Source: Nematopogon swammerdamellus (taxonomy: Eukaryota; Arthropoda; Insecta; Lepidoptera; Adelidae). Taken from it: a stretch of DNA of 64,000 nt. A program made the translations under genes and the position numbers. Location: contig OX336342.1 in the NCBI GenBank assembly GCA_946902875.1, positions 9,913,523 to 9,977,522 of the forward strand. The letters run 5' to 3'. How positions within the stretch are numbered: position 1 is the stretch's first letter; each line of letters starts with the position of its first letter. Positions 33,062 through 44,654 of this stretch are shown piece by piece. A model generated the notes under the pieces. It did no database searches. It saw nothing but the letters and a program-made list of their open reading frames with translations, and was not told the origin of the DNA.

Positions 33062-33160
33062 CACACACGCTGAATCCCGACAATCGGGGTAAGCAGAGTA
33101 ATCGGTGTTGTGCTGCAAGAACTCTGGTCAATTCCCGATTGTCGGGATTCAGCGTGTGTG
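33062..33160. mobile_element. fold-back copy of family B with perfect 27-bp arms
   Basis: CACACACGCTGAATCCCGAC... at 33062-33088 is perfectly inverted at 33134-33160, around a 45-base centre holding AGCAGAGTAATCGGTGTTG and TGCTGCAAGAACTCTGGTCA. The centre matches 62400-62445. Confidence 0.75.
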
Positions 33161-33169
33161 ATATATATA

Positions 33170-34100
33170 TATGTATCTACCAGTACAGACACAATAACGT
33201 ACGTATTCCCACTCTATACAGGGAGTGTCTCTCGCCCCATTTACCGCATCTGTTGTGCCAGCTGGCGAACTGGTGCATCCTAAAATTTGATTACGGCCCA
33301 GTGCCGATCGGGTTTACAGCAGTAATCAACTAATACGAGCGTTAACCAAATCACGAGGCCCCTTCGCTCGCTACGTTCAGGTCGGATAATTTATCAATTT
33401 GGTGTGAATTAACGTAAAATGAAGCTTTTCGTTTAATTACTTTATACGGTGAACAGGTTGTGATCGCTTTTAGATTGTAATTAAAATAGTTCGTATTGAA
33501 ATTTCGAGCAACACCATTGCGTACAAGTCAAAATACATTTTAATCTCAATAATGGATGGATGTGATTTTTTCTAGCATTTCGGAATAATGTAAGCTTTCA
33601 GAATAACAAAAAAACTTTTTCACGACTAAAACAGCTTAATACATCAAGCAAAGGCATGGAAATTGGAAATATCTCAATCTTGAAGACATAAGTCTTCAAT
33701 GCGATTTCCCAGCGCGCTATTTCAACAAGTTTACGAAAATGAAAACGACAAGTTATGGTTGCGACAGAAATCTAACGGAAATTAAAATATTGACTTTTCA
33801 TCGGTTCTCAAAGTCGTTACCTTTCAGCGAGTGTGTTTTCCGAATCCTTTAACCTGGGTGATATTAGCTATATTGCTTTACCTAAAAATATAAATAAATA
33901 AAACCTTTAATATTATAGCGTTCGCTGGTGGAGCTGACAAAGTCAATAGTGCACTAGCCCGTGCGTTCCGTTAAACTTGTTCTGTCCAATTCAATTGATG
34001 ATCCGGATGGTCCGGTCAGTTCAATTTGAATACGGGAAAATATCCGATGTCGTCTGTACGATAGCACCGGCCACAGTTTGGTATATATTAAGATGATAGG
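33170..34100. other. unassigned, no gene seen
   Basis: A mixed-composition stretch between a fold-back repeat and an RTE fragment. A 93-codon frame at 33052-33333 is a by-product of the repeat. Confidence 0.35.
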
Positions 34101-34127
34101 GAAAATGAGTAGGCATGCAGAATTTCA

Positions 34128-35000
34128 TTGTCAGTCAGTCAGCGTGTAAGCGTCCACTGCTGGACATACGCCTCTCCAATTTTCCTCCAGTCCTCCCGGC
34201 CTTCAGCGGTACGGAACCACTGCTTTCCGCCGACGTATTTGATGTCGTCGTCCCACCTGGCGGGTGGACTTCCCACAATCCGTTTTTCTGTCCACGGCCG
34301 CTAGTGTCGGACACGGTTACTCCAACGGTCGTCGTCTCTTCGGCTGACGTGCCCAGCCCATTGCGACTTCAGCTTAGCCACCCGGTATCCAATATCGACT
34401 ACTTTGGTGCGTCGGCGGATTGCCACGTTACGCACCATATCACGTAGCGTTATTCCCAGCATGGCTCGCTCCATTGCTCGCTGGGCAACTTTCAACCTTT
34501 GGACAACACCGACCGTCAGCGTCCACGTTTCACACCCGTATGTCATAACCGGGAGGACACAGTGGTCATATATACGGGTTTTTAAATTTTTGCGGAAGAT
34601 CAGACCTCAGGGCGAATTTTAACTTTCCGAAGGCAGCCCAACCCAGTTGAATTCGTCTCTCGACCTCCTTTAGCAGACCTTGTCTACCAAGCCGCAGAAT
34701 ATGACTGAGATATACGTACTCTTCAACCTGTTCGATCACTTCTCCGTCAATAACGATTTGTCCTCCCGTCATAACCTCGGTCGCCATGACCTTGGTTTTG
34801 TCCAGGTTCATCTTCAGACCCACGTTCATCGACGCTGTATAGAGGTCTTCCAGCATGGTCTGAAGCTGATCTCGGGAATTTGACAGAAGGACAATGTCAT
34901 TCTGTCAAAGCGCAGATGACTGAGAATATCTCCATTCACGTTGATACCCATGTTGTCCCACTCAAGCGTCTTGAACACATCTTCTAATGCGTTCGTTATT
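34128..35000 (-). pseudogene. RTE-clade LINE reverse transcriptase, 5'-truncated and frameshifted
   Basis: Reading the minus strand, the region before the catalytic box (WDNMGINVNGDILSHLRF) is followed by a damaged FADD motif: the expected Phe-Ala-Asp-Asp is broken by a small insertion near 34910. Then come NDIVLLSNSRDQLQTMLEDL, NVGLKMNLDKTKVM, VYLSHILR, MTYGCETWTLT, QRAMERAMLGITLRD and LKSQWAGHVSRRDD, the standard order of an RTE polymerase C-terminal half. At least two frame changes separate these. The 3' end at 34128-34145 is a GTCA repeat, typical of RTE tails. The endonuclease and N-terminal RT are missing. Confidence 0.75.
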
Positions 35001-35134
35001 CAAGCAAATCGACGACCACCTTTTATTTTTATGTAATCCGGTATGAGTGGCTGAGTCAGAGGGGCCAAAGCACATACTCCGACTAGTCAATGTTACCTCC
35101 AAGAAGGTAGGTGCCATAGCGGATTAAATCCGCC

Positions 35135-35250
35135 TTGCGGGTGGCATAACACTGTGGGCACCTTACTGAGCGTGGTTTCGCGAGATGTGGTGTTATTGGC
35201 TGTGTCTGATTATCCGATGGACCCCTGAGCACAGTAACCGTCACAGTTTC
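35135..35250 (-). repeat. short LINE C-terminus/3'-UTR fragment
   Basis: TGGTTTCGCGAGATGTGG and TGTTATTGGCTGTGTCTGAT match 27660-27705 in reverse complement. Confidence 0.5.
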
Positions 35251-35750
35251 CTTATATAATTTTTTTTTCAACTAAAGGACGTTAGTAAGTATTATTCAAT
35301 ACAATTCACATAATCTGAAAACACAAAATCAATAATTAATCTCCACAGCGCTCTGTGAACAGTTTACCTTAATTTAACGTAAATTAGATTACAATTCTGT
35401 GTGTAAAGAACTCTATTGTGGAACTAAATGGTTTTCTTAGACTGCTGGTCGAAAAATATCTAGCAATAAAAGGAAATAGAAAACTTGGAAAATTCAAAAC
35501 TTGGAAAATTCAATCATTTTGTCTTCAATTCAACCTTTCCGATATCTGATCTCGGATTTCTCAGTCGTCGGTGTAAACAGTTGTTATGTTGTACTGGGAC
35601 CGTGGCCAATGAATGATGGTCTTTTGGCACAGTCGGCTCCAAAACCGAACGACCCACCTATTCACTATCCCCCCTCGCGCAGAACATTTATGTATTGGGA
35701 AGCGTTACAACATACTGAGTGTGACAAAGTACTGCAGGTGTTGTAACTGT

Positions 35751-35900
35751 AACTTCTCTTGATTCAACTCAACCTACGACCGTCGACGTCGCTGCTGTGT
35801 GGCGCCAAATTGAGACAGATGCGCTCTGCGGGGCGGCGACGACGGCGATGGGCGAAATGAGCTTACGAGCGATCGCGCGGTAGATTCAAATTTCGAACGA
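35751..35900. other. CpG-dense patch
   Basis: GTCGACGTCGCTGC, GGGGCGGCGACGACGGCGATGG and GAGCGATCGCGCGG stand out against AT-rich surroundings. A promoter is possible, but no exon was found. Confidence 0.25.
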
Positions 35901-36124
35901 AAGCTACGAATTTACGAGCTTGCGATGGATTTAAGCACTGGATTAACCTTGTTGCAAAATTTCGTTATAGGGGTTGCACATACATGATTCAGTTGCCTGC
36001 GACCAGACATAATAAAAAAATTATATCGAAATGCTACGTTATATAATGCGACGAGATAAGAGTGGCGTAGATGGTATACACTCGCAAATTCGTACCGTTT
36101 TCGTTTGTATTTATTACTAACCTC

Positions 36125-36375
36125 TGCCCGCGGCTTCGCTCGCCTAAAATTCATATTTAAAACGAAGAAAGTAAGTACCGTAACTTTATCTCGGCGGGCG
36201 GAACAATTCGGTTTGTATGAGAGCCACATATTAGCGTAAACCGGAACTGAATTTTACTCGTATTATGAATAGCCTATCCTGTATCTCGCATAGCTAAATG
36301 TGCGTGTACTAAGTTTCATTGAATTCGGTGATCGGTTTAATAGTTATGGAGGAACAACATACATACATACATACA
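36125..36375 (-). repeat. dispersed repeat with GCCCGCGGCTTCGCTCGC end
   Basis: The left end is the reverse complement of the terminus seen at 25143 and 26402. The right end is a CATA microsatellite (36358-36375) and the segment between is non-coding. Confidence 0.6.
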
Positions 36376-36847
36376 GAAAAGATTTCTAAAAATCGTCAAT
36401 TTAGTTTTAGTATCATATATAGAGTCTACAAATGCAGTATCTCATACATAAAACAAAGTAACTTACATTCTCCATGACCATCCTTTATAAGAGCTTGACA
36501 TAATGTTACATCGACTTCCACTACCGCCAAGGTAATTGAATAAATTCATGTTCAACTCTTACCTAAACCTAAGCATTCCAAACTTACCAACACCGGCCCA
36601 ACTTAGAACAAAGTTCTCTCTACCCCTGAGTCGAGTTGCCGCACAAGTCCGTAGCAATCTCAGAACAACAGTCAAAGTAAATCTCGCAAACCTTGCTCTG
36701 TTATTGACAGCGCACTACACTGCGCTGTTTGCTCGCCACTCTTGATTCAAATGTACATAAGTAGGTACCTATACATACACACTCCCCGCGCCGCCGCGCC
36801 GCCCCGCCCGGGAAACTTCTCCGCGACACCTTCGTAGGTAGGACGTT

Positions 36848-36900
36848 ACTATGCATACGAATTATGGACATTCCACGCCATGAGTCGTATGCATAGTAGA
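36848..36900. repeat. hairpin with 14-bp perfect arms
   Basis: TACTATGCATACGA is inverted as TCGTATGCATAGTA around about 24 bases, next to a short CCGCGCCGCC-rich run. Confidence 0.6.
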
Positions 36901-37022
36901 ATCCGCTGGTAGGGGTTTAAAATTAGTCGGTTTAAGGTTAGACGTCCAAATTTGACATTTCACGAGATTTTTAAAATTTAACAAAGAATTTTTTAAATTG
37001 TTTGTGTCTGAATTTAAACTTT

Positions 37023-37290
37023 TATATAAGGTCTTTCATTAGTAGGGAACGATACGCTAAGGGTTGTATGTGTATCAGATACTGATCACGTTCCCATACA
37101 ATTTTTTTTAATCATATAAATAACCTACTCACTCCTCAAATTTAATACGTGAAGTGCGCGTATTTCACCTTAATAAGAATATTTTTTATATCGTAAAAAA
37201 AAAATATATGGGAACGTGATCAGTATCTGATACACATACACATACATCCTTTAGCGTATCGTTACCTACTAATGAAAGACCTTATATATT
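37023..37290. mobile_element. fold-back MITE, family M, ~268 bp
   Basis: The ends TATATAAGGTCTTTCATTAG and its reverse complement bound long inverted arms that include GATACGCTAA and GGGAACGTGATCAGTATCTG. The AT-rich centre is about 100 bases. It shares its ends and the ACGCTAAGGG word with 48253-48762. No coding capacity. Confidence 0.8.
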
Positions 37291-38750
37291 TTATAAAATG
37301 AAATTGCAATACGAAAAGGGCTTATTTTGGCTGAAAATAAGTTTAATGCATGAGTTCTAAAATATGTTAGACCCTGGCCTGGGTGCGGTCAACCTTTTCA
37401 GAAATCTTTTCAGATTGAAATAATTTTTCTTGCCGGGCCGCACAACTAAAACATTGATTTGTTTTTTGCAATCAAAGCCAACAAGAATTAAAACGTAATA
37501 AGTGGTACCTCAACCAACAAAAAAATCTTGCATTGCTTGTTTATGACACCGAAGCCGCCCGGAAAAATTATGAAAACTAAAAATTCTATATGAAATGCAC
37601 CTCAACCAAGAAACATATCTTGCGATTTCCTTATTTATGGCGATAACATTGAAATTCAATTCTGAAAGGCACTTCAGCCAATAAACAAAGCTATCCTTGC
37701 TTGCGTATGGCGCGACGCCGAAGGCGACCGTAAAGATTATGAAAACATTACAATTCTAGTCTAAAATGCACTATACCGACAAACAAATCTTGTTTTGCTT
37801 ATGTATGGCGCCAAAAACGACCGGGAAAATTATGAAAACCATAAAATCTAGTCTGAAATTTACCTCAACCAACAATCTTACTTGTTCATGGCGCTAAAGG
37901 CGCTAACAATCAGGAATGATGAACTGTTCCTTTATTGAGTAATTAAAAAAATGACGACCCAACGCGGGCCGCAAGTAAATGCCCGGCGGTCTGCGGATTG
38001 TCCACCCATGTGAACCTTCTGATTTTTTTAAGCAATAAATTAGAAGTCGCCACAATATTATTTGACCCGTAAACATCTTATGTAATGTCGGACGAGAAGA
38101 GATATTTGCAGCAATATTAATAGAGTTAATTGTAAAATTATTGTGAGGTTGTAAAGTTAATTGTTTATCAATTAAAAGACTCGCCTCGACTCGCCTTGCA
38201 ATTCTAACTTTTAAACTGTGGGCATGCTTGTAATATACAAATCCTCTCTGTATTCGTATCTTCTGTGGCATCATACTGACTTATTGAACAGTCACGCACA
38301 TTTTTTTCTCGACCTTTTTATCAATGTGTTATATCATTTGAAGCATTAAAATGTATAATTACTTCTCAATAAATTGTCTAATCAATTGATTGCTTTGTAC
38401 TTCAGCTTCTAGTGTTTTGAGAGCGTCCAACGTTTTGCTGTCTGTCTGAAGAGAGGAGAATTCGCTAACTTGTCTTGTTACGTACTCGTCCTTCCGAATT
38501 GGGATATTTCCAGCGTTGTTGTAATATTTGCATGTGTCATAATAATGAAGTTAATGTGGACAGCGTCTGTCAGCAGGAGTCAGGCTCGGTTAAACACGAC
38601 TGCAATTGTTGCAGGTTCGCTAGTTTACTATCTTCTTCACGTCTATTCCAGTCGTGTCTGCAATACAGTCGTATCTATAGGCGGACATAAGCTTATAGTG
38701 CTTTGCTGCGCGGTTTCTAACTTCGCCGTTTGGAGTAAGTATTGAAGAAA
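37291..38750. other. no gene assigned; weak internal repetition
   Basis: Between 37480 and 37920 the words CTCAACCAA(C/G)A(A/-) ... TCTTGC, TATGGCG(C/A) and AAAATTATGAAAAC recur about every 85-130 bp, five times, an old degenerate tandem repeat. The remainder shows nothing. Confidence 0.45.
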
Positions 38751-38757
38751 ACAAGTG

Positions 38758-38815
38758 AGCGTGATAAGATAAGGCTTCGAGACGCAAGCTCTGCGTCTGG
38801 AAGCCTTATCACGCT
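38758..38815. repeat. hairpin with 24-bp arms and a 5-base bulge
   Basis: AGCGTGATAAG-ataag-GCTTC-AGACGCA folds on TGCGTCTGGAAGCCTTATC and ACGCT. The bulge is a 5-base duplication (ATAAG). The loop is about five bases. Confidence 0.6.
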
Positions 38816-39189
38816 GCAGCTCGGACGCAAGTTGCAAGTCATTCAAAGGCACTTGACTGTAAAGTTGGGATAGCTTTTGATTTAGTCTTGCGCCTTTTCC
38901 AATTGTTGCTGAGAAAATCAGCTGTCTTTTAGCTATTTTTAAAAATATTTTTTTTTAAAGTAACCTAACGTGGTGGGCTTAATATGTCCTAGGTTAGATT
39001 TTTGTTGTCATATCATGACACTAGGTATGTTCCTGTCGGAACCAAGTACCATACCCGCATGCAGGTCTTCCGTTTCATGGCCTTCCTCTTCATTATTATT
39101 TAGTCTACTTTAAAATCCCAATGTTGGGGATCGGATCTAAAGTCACGACTGTACACTATCGCAGTATCTTCTACCTACGCCACTTGCAG

Positions 39190-39299
39190 CCAGGCGGACT
39201 GGCGCGTGTTACCAACAGCGTGAAGATTTATCTCGCTCCGGCCGAGCGCGGCGGCAGCGGCGGCGCCAGCGACGGCGGAGCGGCCGAGCAAAAGTTTAG
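39190..39299 (+). CDS. possible internal exon (GC-rich)
   Basis: A pyrimidine-rich tract ending CTTGCAG precedes 39190 and TTTAG/GTAATC follows 39299. The 110 bases between are open and strongly GC3-biased, reading PGGLARVTNSVKIYLAPAER and then a Gly/Ser/Ala linker-like stretch. No domain is recognised. It may belong to a plus-strand gene spanning the window, perhaps the one entering at 1. The opposite strand is also open here, so the call is tentative. Confidence 0.35.
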
Positions 39300-39503
39300 G
39301 TAATCTGCGACTGGGATCATTGGGACCACATACCCCACTCTGGGGACACAGCACCGATAGCAAGAGTCTGAAAGGTTGATCATCCGTCAGTGAATGGAAA
39401 ATATTCTGTGCAGCCATTTGCGCTACACTGCACTGAACTAATCGTGTTCTTTTTTTTTTTGTTCGAGCTCGATTTTAGTGTGGAACGCTGCTGTGCAGAG
39501 GCA

Positions 39504-39594
39504 ACAGTGGTCGGGGGCGATAGCATTGCAATCTTATTGAGTTTAATTCTTAGATGAAAAGTAACGTAAATAAAAGAGAGCTTGTTTTTAGGGT
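39504..39594 (+). repeat. ~90-bp repeat, second copy at 44093-44190
   Basis: CAGTGGTCGGGGGCGA, TAGCATTGCAAT, TTATTGAGTTT, ATTCTTAGATGAAAA and AGAGAGCTTGTTTTTAGGGT occur in both copies in the same order. Confidence 0.65.
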
Positions 39595-39869
39595 CTCTAC
39601 TTCCAAGAAGTCAATAGAAGAATATGGAAACAACAAGGAACAAAGAACCGAACTGGTCAATTGTTCATGGAGCTATATTCCTATTTCTAAGAAGTTTGAA
39701 TAACCTACGTTGGGAACTAAGCAAGGTCGACGTTGTCGCAATACAAATCTGTCGTGTCTTCTGTAGAATTGATAGTTGATTTTAAGGCCGTGACAAACGC
39801 CAACGACCTTGAGCATTCGGGAATTCTACATAATGTACCATGCGACTGCTAATTTCGCTTCGCACGTTC

Positions 39870-39943
39870 AAGTCACATTTAGCGTAGTTTGTCGCTATCA
39901 GCCTAAAGAGTTGATGGTTCGGGGTTCGAATCCAACTTTCGTA
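39870..39943 (+). tRNA. tRNA-like pseudogene fragment beside a LINE tail
   Basis: TTAGCGTAGTTTG resembles an A box and GGGGTTCGAATCC is a perfect B box. A five-pair anticodon-like stem (TCAGC/GTTGA) with a seven-base CTAAAGA loop lies between. The T stem and acceptor do not pair, so it is a pseudogene or a tRNA-derived piece rather than a functional tRNA. Confidence 0.3.
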
Positions 39944-41290
39944 TGTTTTTTTTTTTTGCTTTTTTATTATTTTTTATTCGTTTATTGACACATTTCTTTT
40001 TTATATTAATTTTACATAAAAAACTTAAATCTAAAATTAATATAAAATAACAAAATGGAATTTCCACCACCGGCGGCGGGGCGAACCCAGGCTACCGATG
40101 GTCGGACCCGAGAGAGAGAAACCTTCGGACAATTCGAGCGGTGTCGAGCAAGACCGCCTTCTGCATCTGACCCTTGATCCAAGCAAGTGGCTCTAGTGAG
40201 AGCCTCTTGAGATGATGGTCGAGGCTCTTCGCTATCAGCCCATGCGCAGACACGACTATGGGCACAACGATCGTCGAGTCCACGGGCCACATGTCGGTAA
40301 CCTCATGAGACAGATCGATGTATTTTAACATCTTGTCTTTTTCTGCCTTCACAAGGTTCTCGTCATGCGGCACCGTGATGTCGACGAGCGCTGCGCGCCG
40401 CGCCTCCCGGTCGATGATTACTATGTCAGGTCTATTAGCCATAATAGTCCTATCAGTGATAATCGACCGGTCCCAGTAGAGCGTGATGTGAGCATTTTCG
40501 AGAACTGGCTGTGGGTTATACTTGTAGTAAGGCACCTCCGAGCCGACAAGGTTGAACTTCAAAGCAAGTTGCTGATGGATGATCCTGGCTACTAGGTTGT
40601 GCCTGTGCAAATACTCGGAGTTGGCAAGTTGCGAACAACCGGAGATTACATGTCTGAGGGATTCGCCAGGTTTGTGGCAGGCGCGGCAGATGTCAATGGT
40701 GCCATCCTTCATAATGAATCTCCTGTAATTGTTGGTCTTGACAACTTCGTCTTGTATTGCACAGACAAAACCCTCGGTTTCCCCAAAGAGGTCCCCGAAG
40801 CGTAGCCAGTGCACGGAGGCGAGTTGATCTACATCCGGCCCCGTGAGAGACCGGAAGTACCTACCGTGCAGCGCCTTGCCTTTCCATACTTCCAGGCGGT
40901 CCTCGGTGCTCAGTACAAGTGGCTTCCGCCAGTCCTCTTTTCCCATGTCCAACGGGGTAAGGCCTTTATCACTGACGACGACATCGCGGTGCATCTCACA
41001 AACATCAGTCTTTTCCATAAAATACTGACGGAGATTGCATACCTCGCGGTTGTGTAGGTTTTTGGCATTTAGCATACCTCTACCCCCACACTTCCGCGGG
41101 ATATACAATCTCATGACCGATGATCGTGGGTGATGCATCCGGGACGTCGTCATCAGCGTTCTGACCTTTCTGTCCAGGGCGTCCAGCTCAGTCTGAGACC
41201 ATTTGAGTATGCCAAAGGTGTATATAAGAACGGGCATGACCCAACCGTTGTAGGCTCTGATTTTATTACCGCCCGACAATAGACTTTTCA
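39944..41290 (-). mobile_element. 5'-truncated R2/R4-like (restriction-like endonuclease) LINE
   Basis: The element is oriented minus. Its 3' end is a T-rich run on the plus strand (39944-39985, the poly-A side of the element) and its 5' truncation falls at about 41290. It carries the coding remnant at 40092-41279 and a short AT-rich 3' UTR. Confidence 0.75.
40092..41279 (-). pseudogene. C-terminal half of an R2/R4-like LINE polyprotein (thumb, zinc knuckle, REL endonuclease)
   Basis: 395 uninterrupted codons. The start YNGWVMPVLIYTFGILKWS is the end of the reverse transcriptase/thumb region. A Cys/His knuckle follows: CRACHKPGESLRHVISGCS. The endonuclease core reads RPDIVIIDREARRAALVDIT with VPHDENLVKAEKDKMLKY, giving the PD-(D/E)xK-type D...D and K residues. 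The end (AVLLDTARIVRRFLSL) is a familiar lepidopteran form. The polymerase catalytic YxDD lies upstream of the truncation and is lost, so the copy cannot move by itself. The open frame over nearly 1.2 kb means it is fairly young. Confidence 0.85.
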
Positions 41291-41509
41291 GTACTATTGT
41301 GAGACGGTGATAGAATTTATAATATTATTATTTTAATTGTTAAAATGATTGTGGCTTATGTAACTGATGCGTGATTCTAATTTTTTATTTTTTATTATTT
41401 TACCTAAATAACATTTTATTGTAATTTCTTCCAAATTATTTTAGTTCATGTACTTACCACTTTTTATAAACCTCTAAATAGACTATCGATGAAAACTAAA
41501 ATAAAAATA

Positions 41510-41960
41510 GGTAGGTAGGTAATAGGTAGATAGGCATTTAGGTATGTATGGCAAATATCATAGCAACATAGGTACCGGCCGGCGCGCGCGGCGGCAGCAT
41601 GGCACGGTGCGGTGGGGTGCGGTGCGGTGCGGTAACTCAGTAGCAGCGTGCGGTGCGGAGGCGGCACGGCGGCGGCGGCGGCGGAGGCGGCGGCGGCGGA
41701 GGCGGCGGCGGCGGCGCGGTGGAGGCGCGGGAGGCTCTGCCATCGAATTAGAAAGGGATCTGGAAGGAACGTTCTAGCGCACATTTGAAGCCGTCAATAT
41801 TCGTCTAAATGAGTCCAATATGCGGTCAATTATAGGTCGCTGCGGGTGTGCGGCAGGTTGCGCGGGTATGCCCGGCGTCCAACTTTTAGCTTCACTCGCT
41901 TGCGTTCAGTCGCCGTGCTATGCTCCTTCCAGACCCCTTTCTAATTCGATGGTACCTACC
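41510..41960. repeat. CGG-repeat-rich block inside an imperfect inverted repeat
   Basis: A GGC/GGA triplet run occupies about 41655-41725. ATCGAATTAGAAAGGG-at-CTGGAAGGA at about 41743-41769 is inverted at 41924-41952. GTAGGTAGGTAA/TATGTATGG at the left is mirrored by CCTACCTACC/ATGTATTTC at the right. The triplet run makes artefactual Arg/Ala frames. Confidence 0.6.
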
Positions 41961-42229
41961 TACCTACCTATGTATTTCTTACCATATCAAAATTCGTCAG
42001 ATCATTGAACGAATAGTGTACGTAATATACTTACGTGATACTACGTGATAGTAGTATAGTAAGCGTCCTAATAGATATGGATGGTCTATGGACACATCAA
42101 TATACCCCCTTCTATTGCACTATGAATAATGCTAAATAACAATTTACAAATGGACGCTCAAATACTCGTATAATGTATGTAGCTAGCTACATACATATAC
42201 ACGGTGCAAGCAACAACGCATGCAAGCAA

Positions 42230-42400
42230 GCAATAACAAGCCGCTCCTCCGCGCCGCGCCGCGCCGCCGCGTAGGAGCGCCGCGCCGCCGCTGCGCTCCT
42301 CCGCGCCGCGCCTCGCCGCCGCCCGCGTCGTCTCCGCTCCGCGCCACCACAGTGCCGCCGCCGCCCCTGCTCCGCAGCGCGCCGCTGTTGCTAGGCTACT
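42230..42400. other. CpG-dense, GCC-rich patch
   Basis: GCGCCGCGCCGCGCCGCC runs on an AT-rich background. It could be a promoter or first-exon region, but no splice-supported exon is visible. Confidence 0.25.
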
Positions 42401-42597
42401 TTTATTTAGGCACGGTTCTATAGTCCTTGCATCTCAAGCGCAGACAGCGTTATACCACAGTACCTATTAGTTATTCTGTGGTTATACCAACGAAAGCCAT
42501 GCGTATAACGCCCCGTCAAGTTACGTACCGGAGCGTATACTGATAGATACCACAGAAGAGAGATATTACTGATATGGTCGTACTGTATACTGGTACG

Positions 42598-42895
42598 GAA
42601 AATGACACGGTGGCAACATCACCTACAATACAACATCCGAGATGTCAGCTCGTAACAACTGGTGAAGTAGGTGCTATGTCAGTGCTTTTCTTCGGTCGTA
42701 CCGGCTTCACTGAACTGGACGGAAAAAAAGAAGGGAGTCATATCCCGAAATAGTTTGTATTTTCCGTCCAGTTTAGTGTAGCCGGCACGACCAAAGGGAA
42801 GCACTGACATGGCACCTAAGTTCACCCGGTGTTATGGGCTGACATCACGGATGTTATAGGTGATATAGCAAACTGTGTCAGTTTACATAAAAAAA
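42598..42895. mobile_element. head-to-head inverted pair of family-S SINE copies
   Basis: The left copy (about 42600-42722) is reverse-oriented and the right (about 42757-42895) forward-oriented. Both contain TTCACTGAACTGGACGG or its complement, GGTGCTATGTCAGTGC, and GATGTCAGC/GCTGACATC. A short centre of about 35 bases separates them. A forward family-B segment follows to about 42975. Confidence 0.7.
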
Positions 42896-42999
42896 TCCCT
42901 CAGTCGCCTTTTACGACATGCACGGGGAGAGATGCAGTGGGGCTATTATTTTAAATTACCATCCCACACGGTACAAATATACCTATCCTACCTATCTTT

Positions 43000-44090
43000 T
43001 TTCCATTCGATCCAAACACAGAAGACAGAAATGACGACCGACACGCGGGCGCAGCAGGGCAGGAGCGAGCAAGCGAGCCCGGAACTAAAATTGTATCTAG
43101 TATTGAAGTGCCTGCTAAATTGACGAAGGCAAAAATTTTACCCTTCCGACTGAAGAATTACGTCAATAATTTCATGTAGGCGTTTTTTGTTTTTTATTTT
43201 TATCTCCTTTCGTGGATAAAATAATAAAAAAAATTGAATAGAGTTTTCTCAGAGCTTTGTGACCTTTGAATCGGTGGTATTGTAAAATTGTAATAATACA
43301 CACATACTCAGATTTTAAAAAATTCATTCTTTTTTTATATATTTTTAATTTTATGTTTATTACTTACTTTTACTCATTATTAAAAAAACCAGCAATGCAC
43401 TTTGTTGGTAAGGAACCAAAATATAGGTTGGTATTTTTTTAATTTTCTGAATGTGTGTCAATTGGTCAGTTTTGGACCTTCTTTGTCGCACTTTTTGCAT
43501 GTTTTGCGTATTTGGCGTTTGTCACCGCCTTAAGCAGAAAAACATGCAATTGCACACACACTCTACAGTCCCTTATTTAGAAAAATAACTTTTTTTTTTA
43601 TTTGGAGTTAGCGCAAAATCGTTTTATTATTTTGTATGAAATCTTCTTTTTGCTCACATTTTACATATTTTTGCTATATCGATATGATGCCATTATTGAA
43701 GCAATGCAAAATATTACGAGTTGTTATTTCTCATGTCGAAATCGGAAACAGCAAAACATAAATGGAAATGTTAGGTATGCATACCCTAACTATAAATGAA
43801 CTAACTCGAAATGGGTTTATGGTATTATTTTCCAAATTATAGAAATTGAAACTTTTTATCGCTATGCAAACTCATCTTTGCCAAGCTCTGACTGTATAAA
43901 ATTTAATTCACTTGGCTGCCTTTGTCCACCTATACGTAGGTGCATAATTTCTCTTAGTGTGTGGTCAGCCAGTAGTGCCGCAAATCTCTAGGTGTCTAGT
44001 CGAGCTCTGTGGCGCGGTAATACGTCATGTCACACACACGCCGCCGCCGCGCCCCCACGGCCGCCCCCGCCCCGGTCTCTTTCGCCGAAC
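43000..44090. other. unassigned, no gene seen
   Basis: AT-rich with T runs. A CpG-rich spot at 44030-44080 (CGCCGCCGCCGCGCCC) shows no exon. Confidence 0.35.
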
Positions 44091-44092
44091 GG

Positions 44093-44580
44093 CAGCAGTG
44101 GTCGGGGGCGAAGGCGTAGCATTGCAATTTTATTGAGTTTTATTCTTAGATGAAAAAGTAACGTAAAAGAGAGCTTGTTTTTTAGGGTTCCGTACAGGAC
44201 CCTGTTAGGTACTTACTAAGCCTACGCAGTCAGTCTGTGAGCCCCAATAGGTAGCCGGTTGAAATTTTCACAAAATATGTGTTATCATGTCGGATATCCT
44301 AACAAATAATAAAAAAAGTCTAAATTAAGGATGGTCCTCAAACAAGAAACTTTTTTTATTTTTGTTTTGGCTCGGTAATACCGGTTAGTGCATACCGGTC
44401 GGTATGTATGTTTGATTATAGTGCAAACTCTAAAGTAATAAATAATAAAAACCAGCCAAATGTGAGTCAGGCTCGCGCTAAGGATGCCGAACGGAATGAA
44501 AGGAAATACAATATTTTTGGTAAATACATAATACAAATATATTGTGTGGTGGTACGGAACCCTCGGTGCGCGAGTAGACT
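44093..44580. repeat. second copy of the 39504 repeat joined to family F
   Basis: 44093-44190 matches 39504-39594. From 44180 the family-F words follow: TTAGGGTTCCGTACAGGACC, AAATTTTCACAAAATATGTG and, at about 44551, GTACGGAACCCTCGGTGCGC. Confidence 0.6.
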
Positions 44581-44654
44581 TCTGAAAATATGTAATGTTT
44601 GTGGATAAAATAATAGTAATACAATTAAGTAGGTAAGTAATAATATTATTACTT

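Noticed and set aside
40365..41057. Plus-strand frames over 40365-41057
   Set aside because: They are antisense shadows of the R2/R4-like LINE coding remnant.
41544..41784. Arg- and Ala-rich frames
   Set aside because: They are artefacts of the GGC triplet run.
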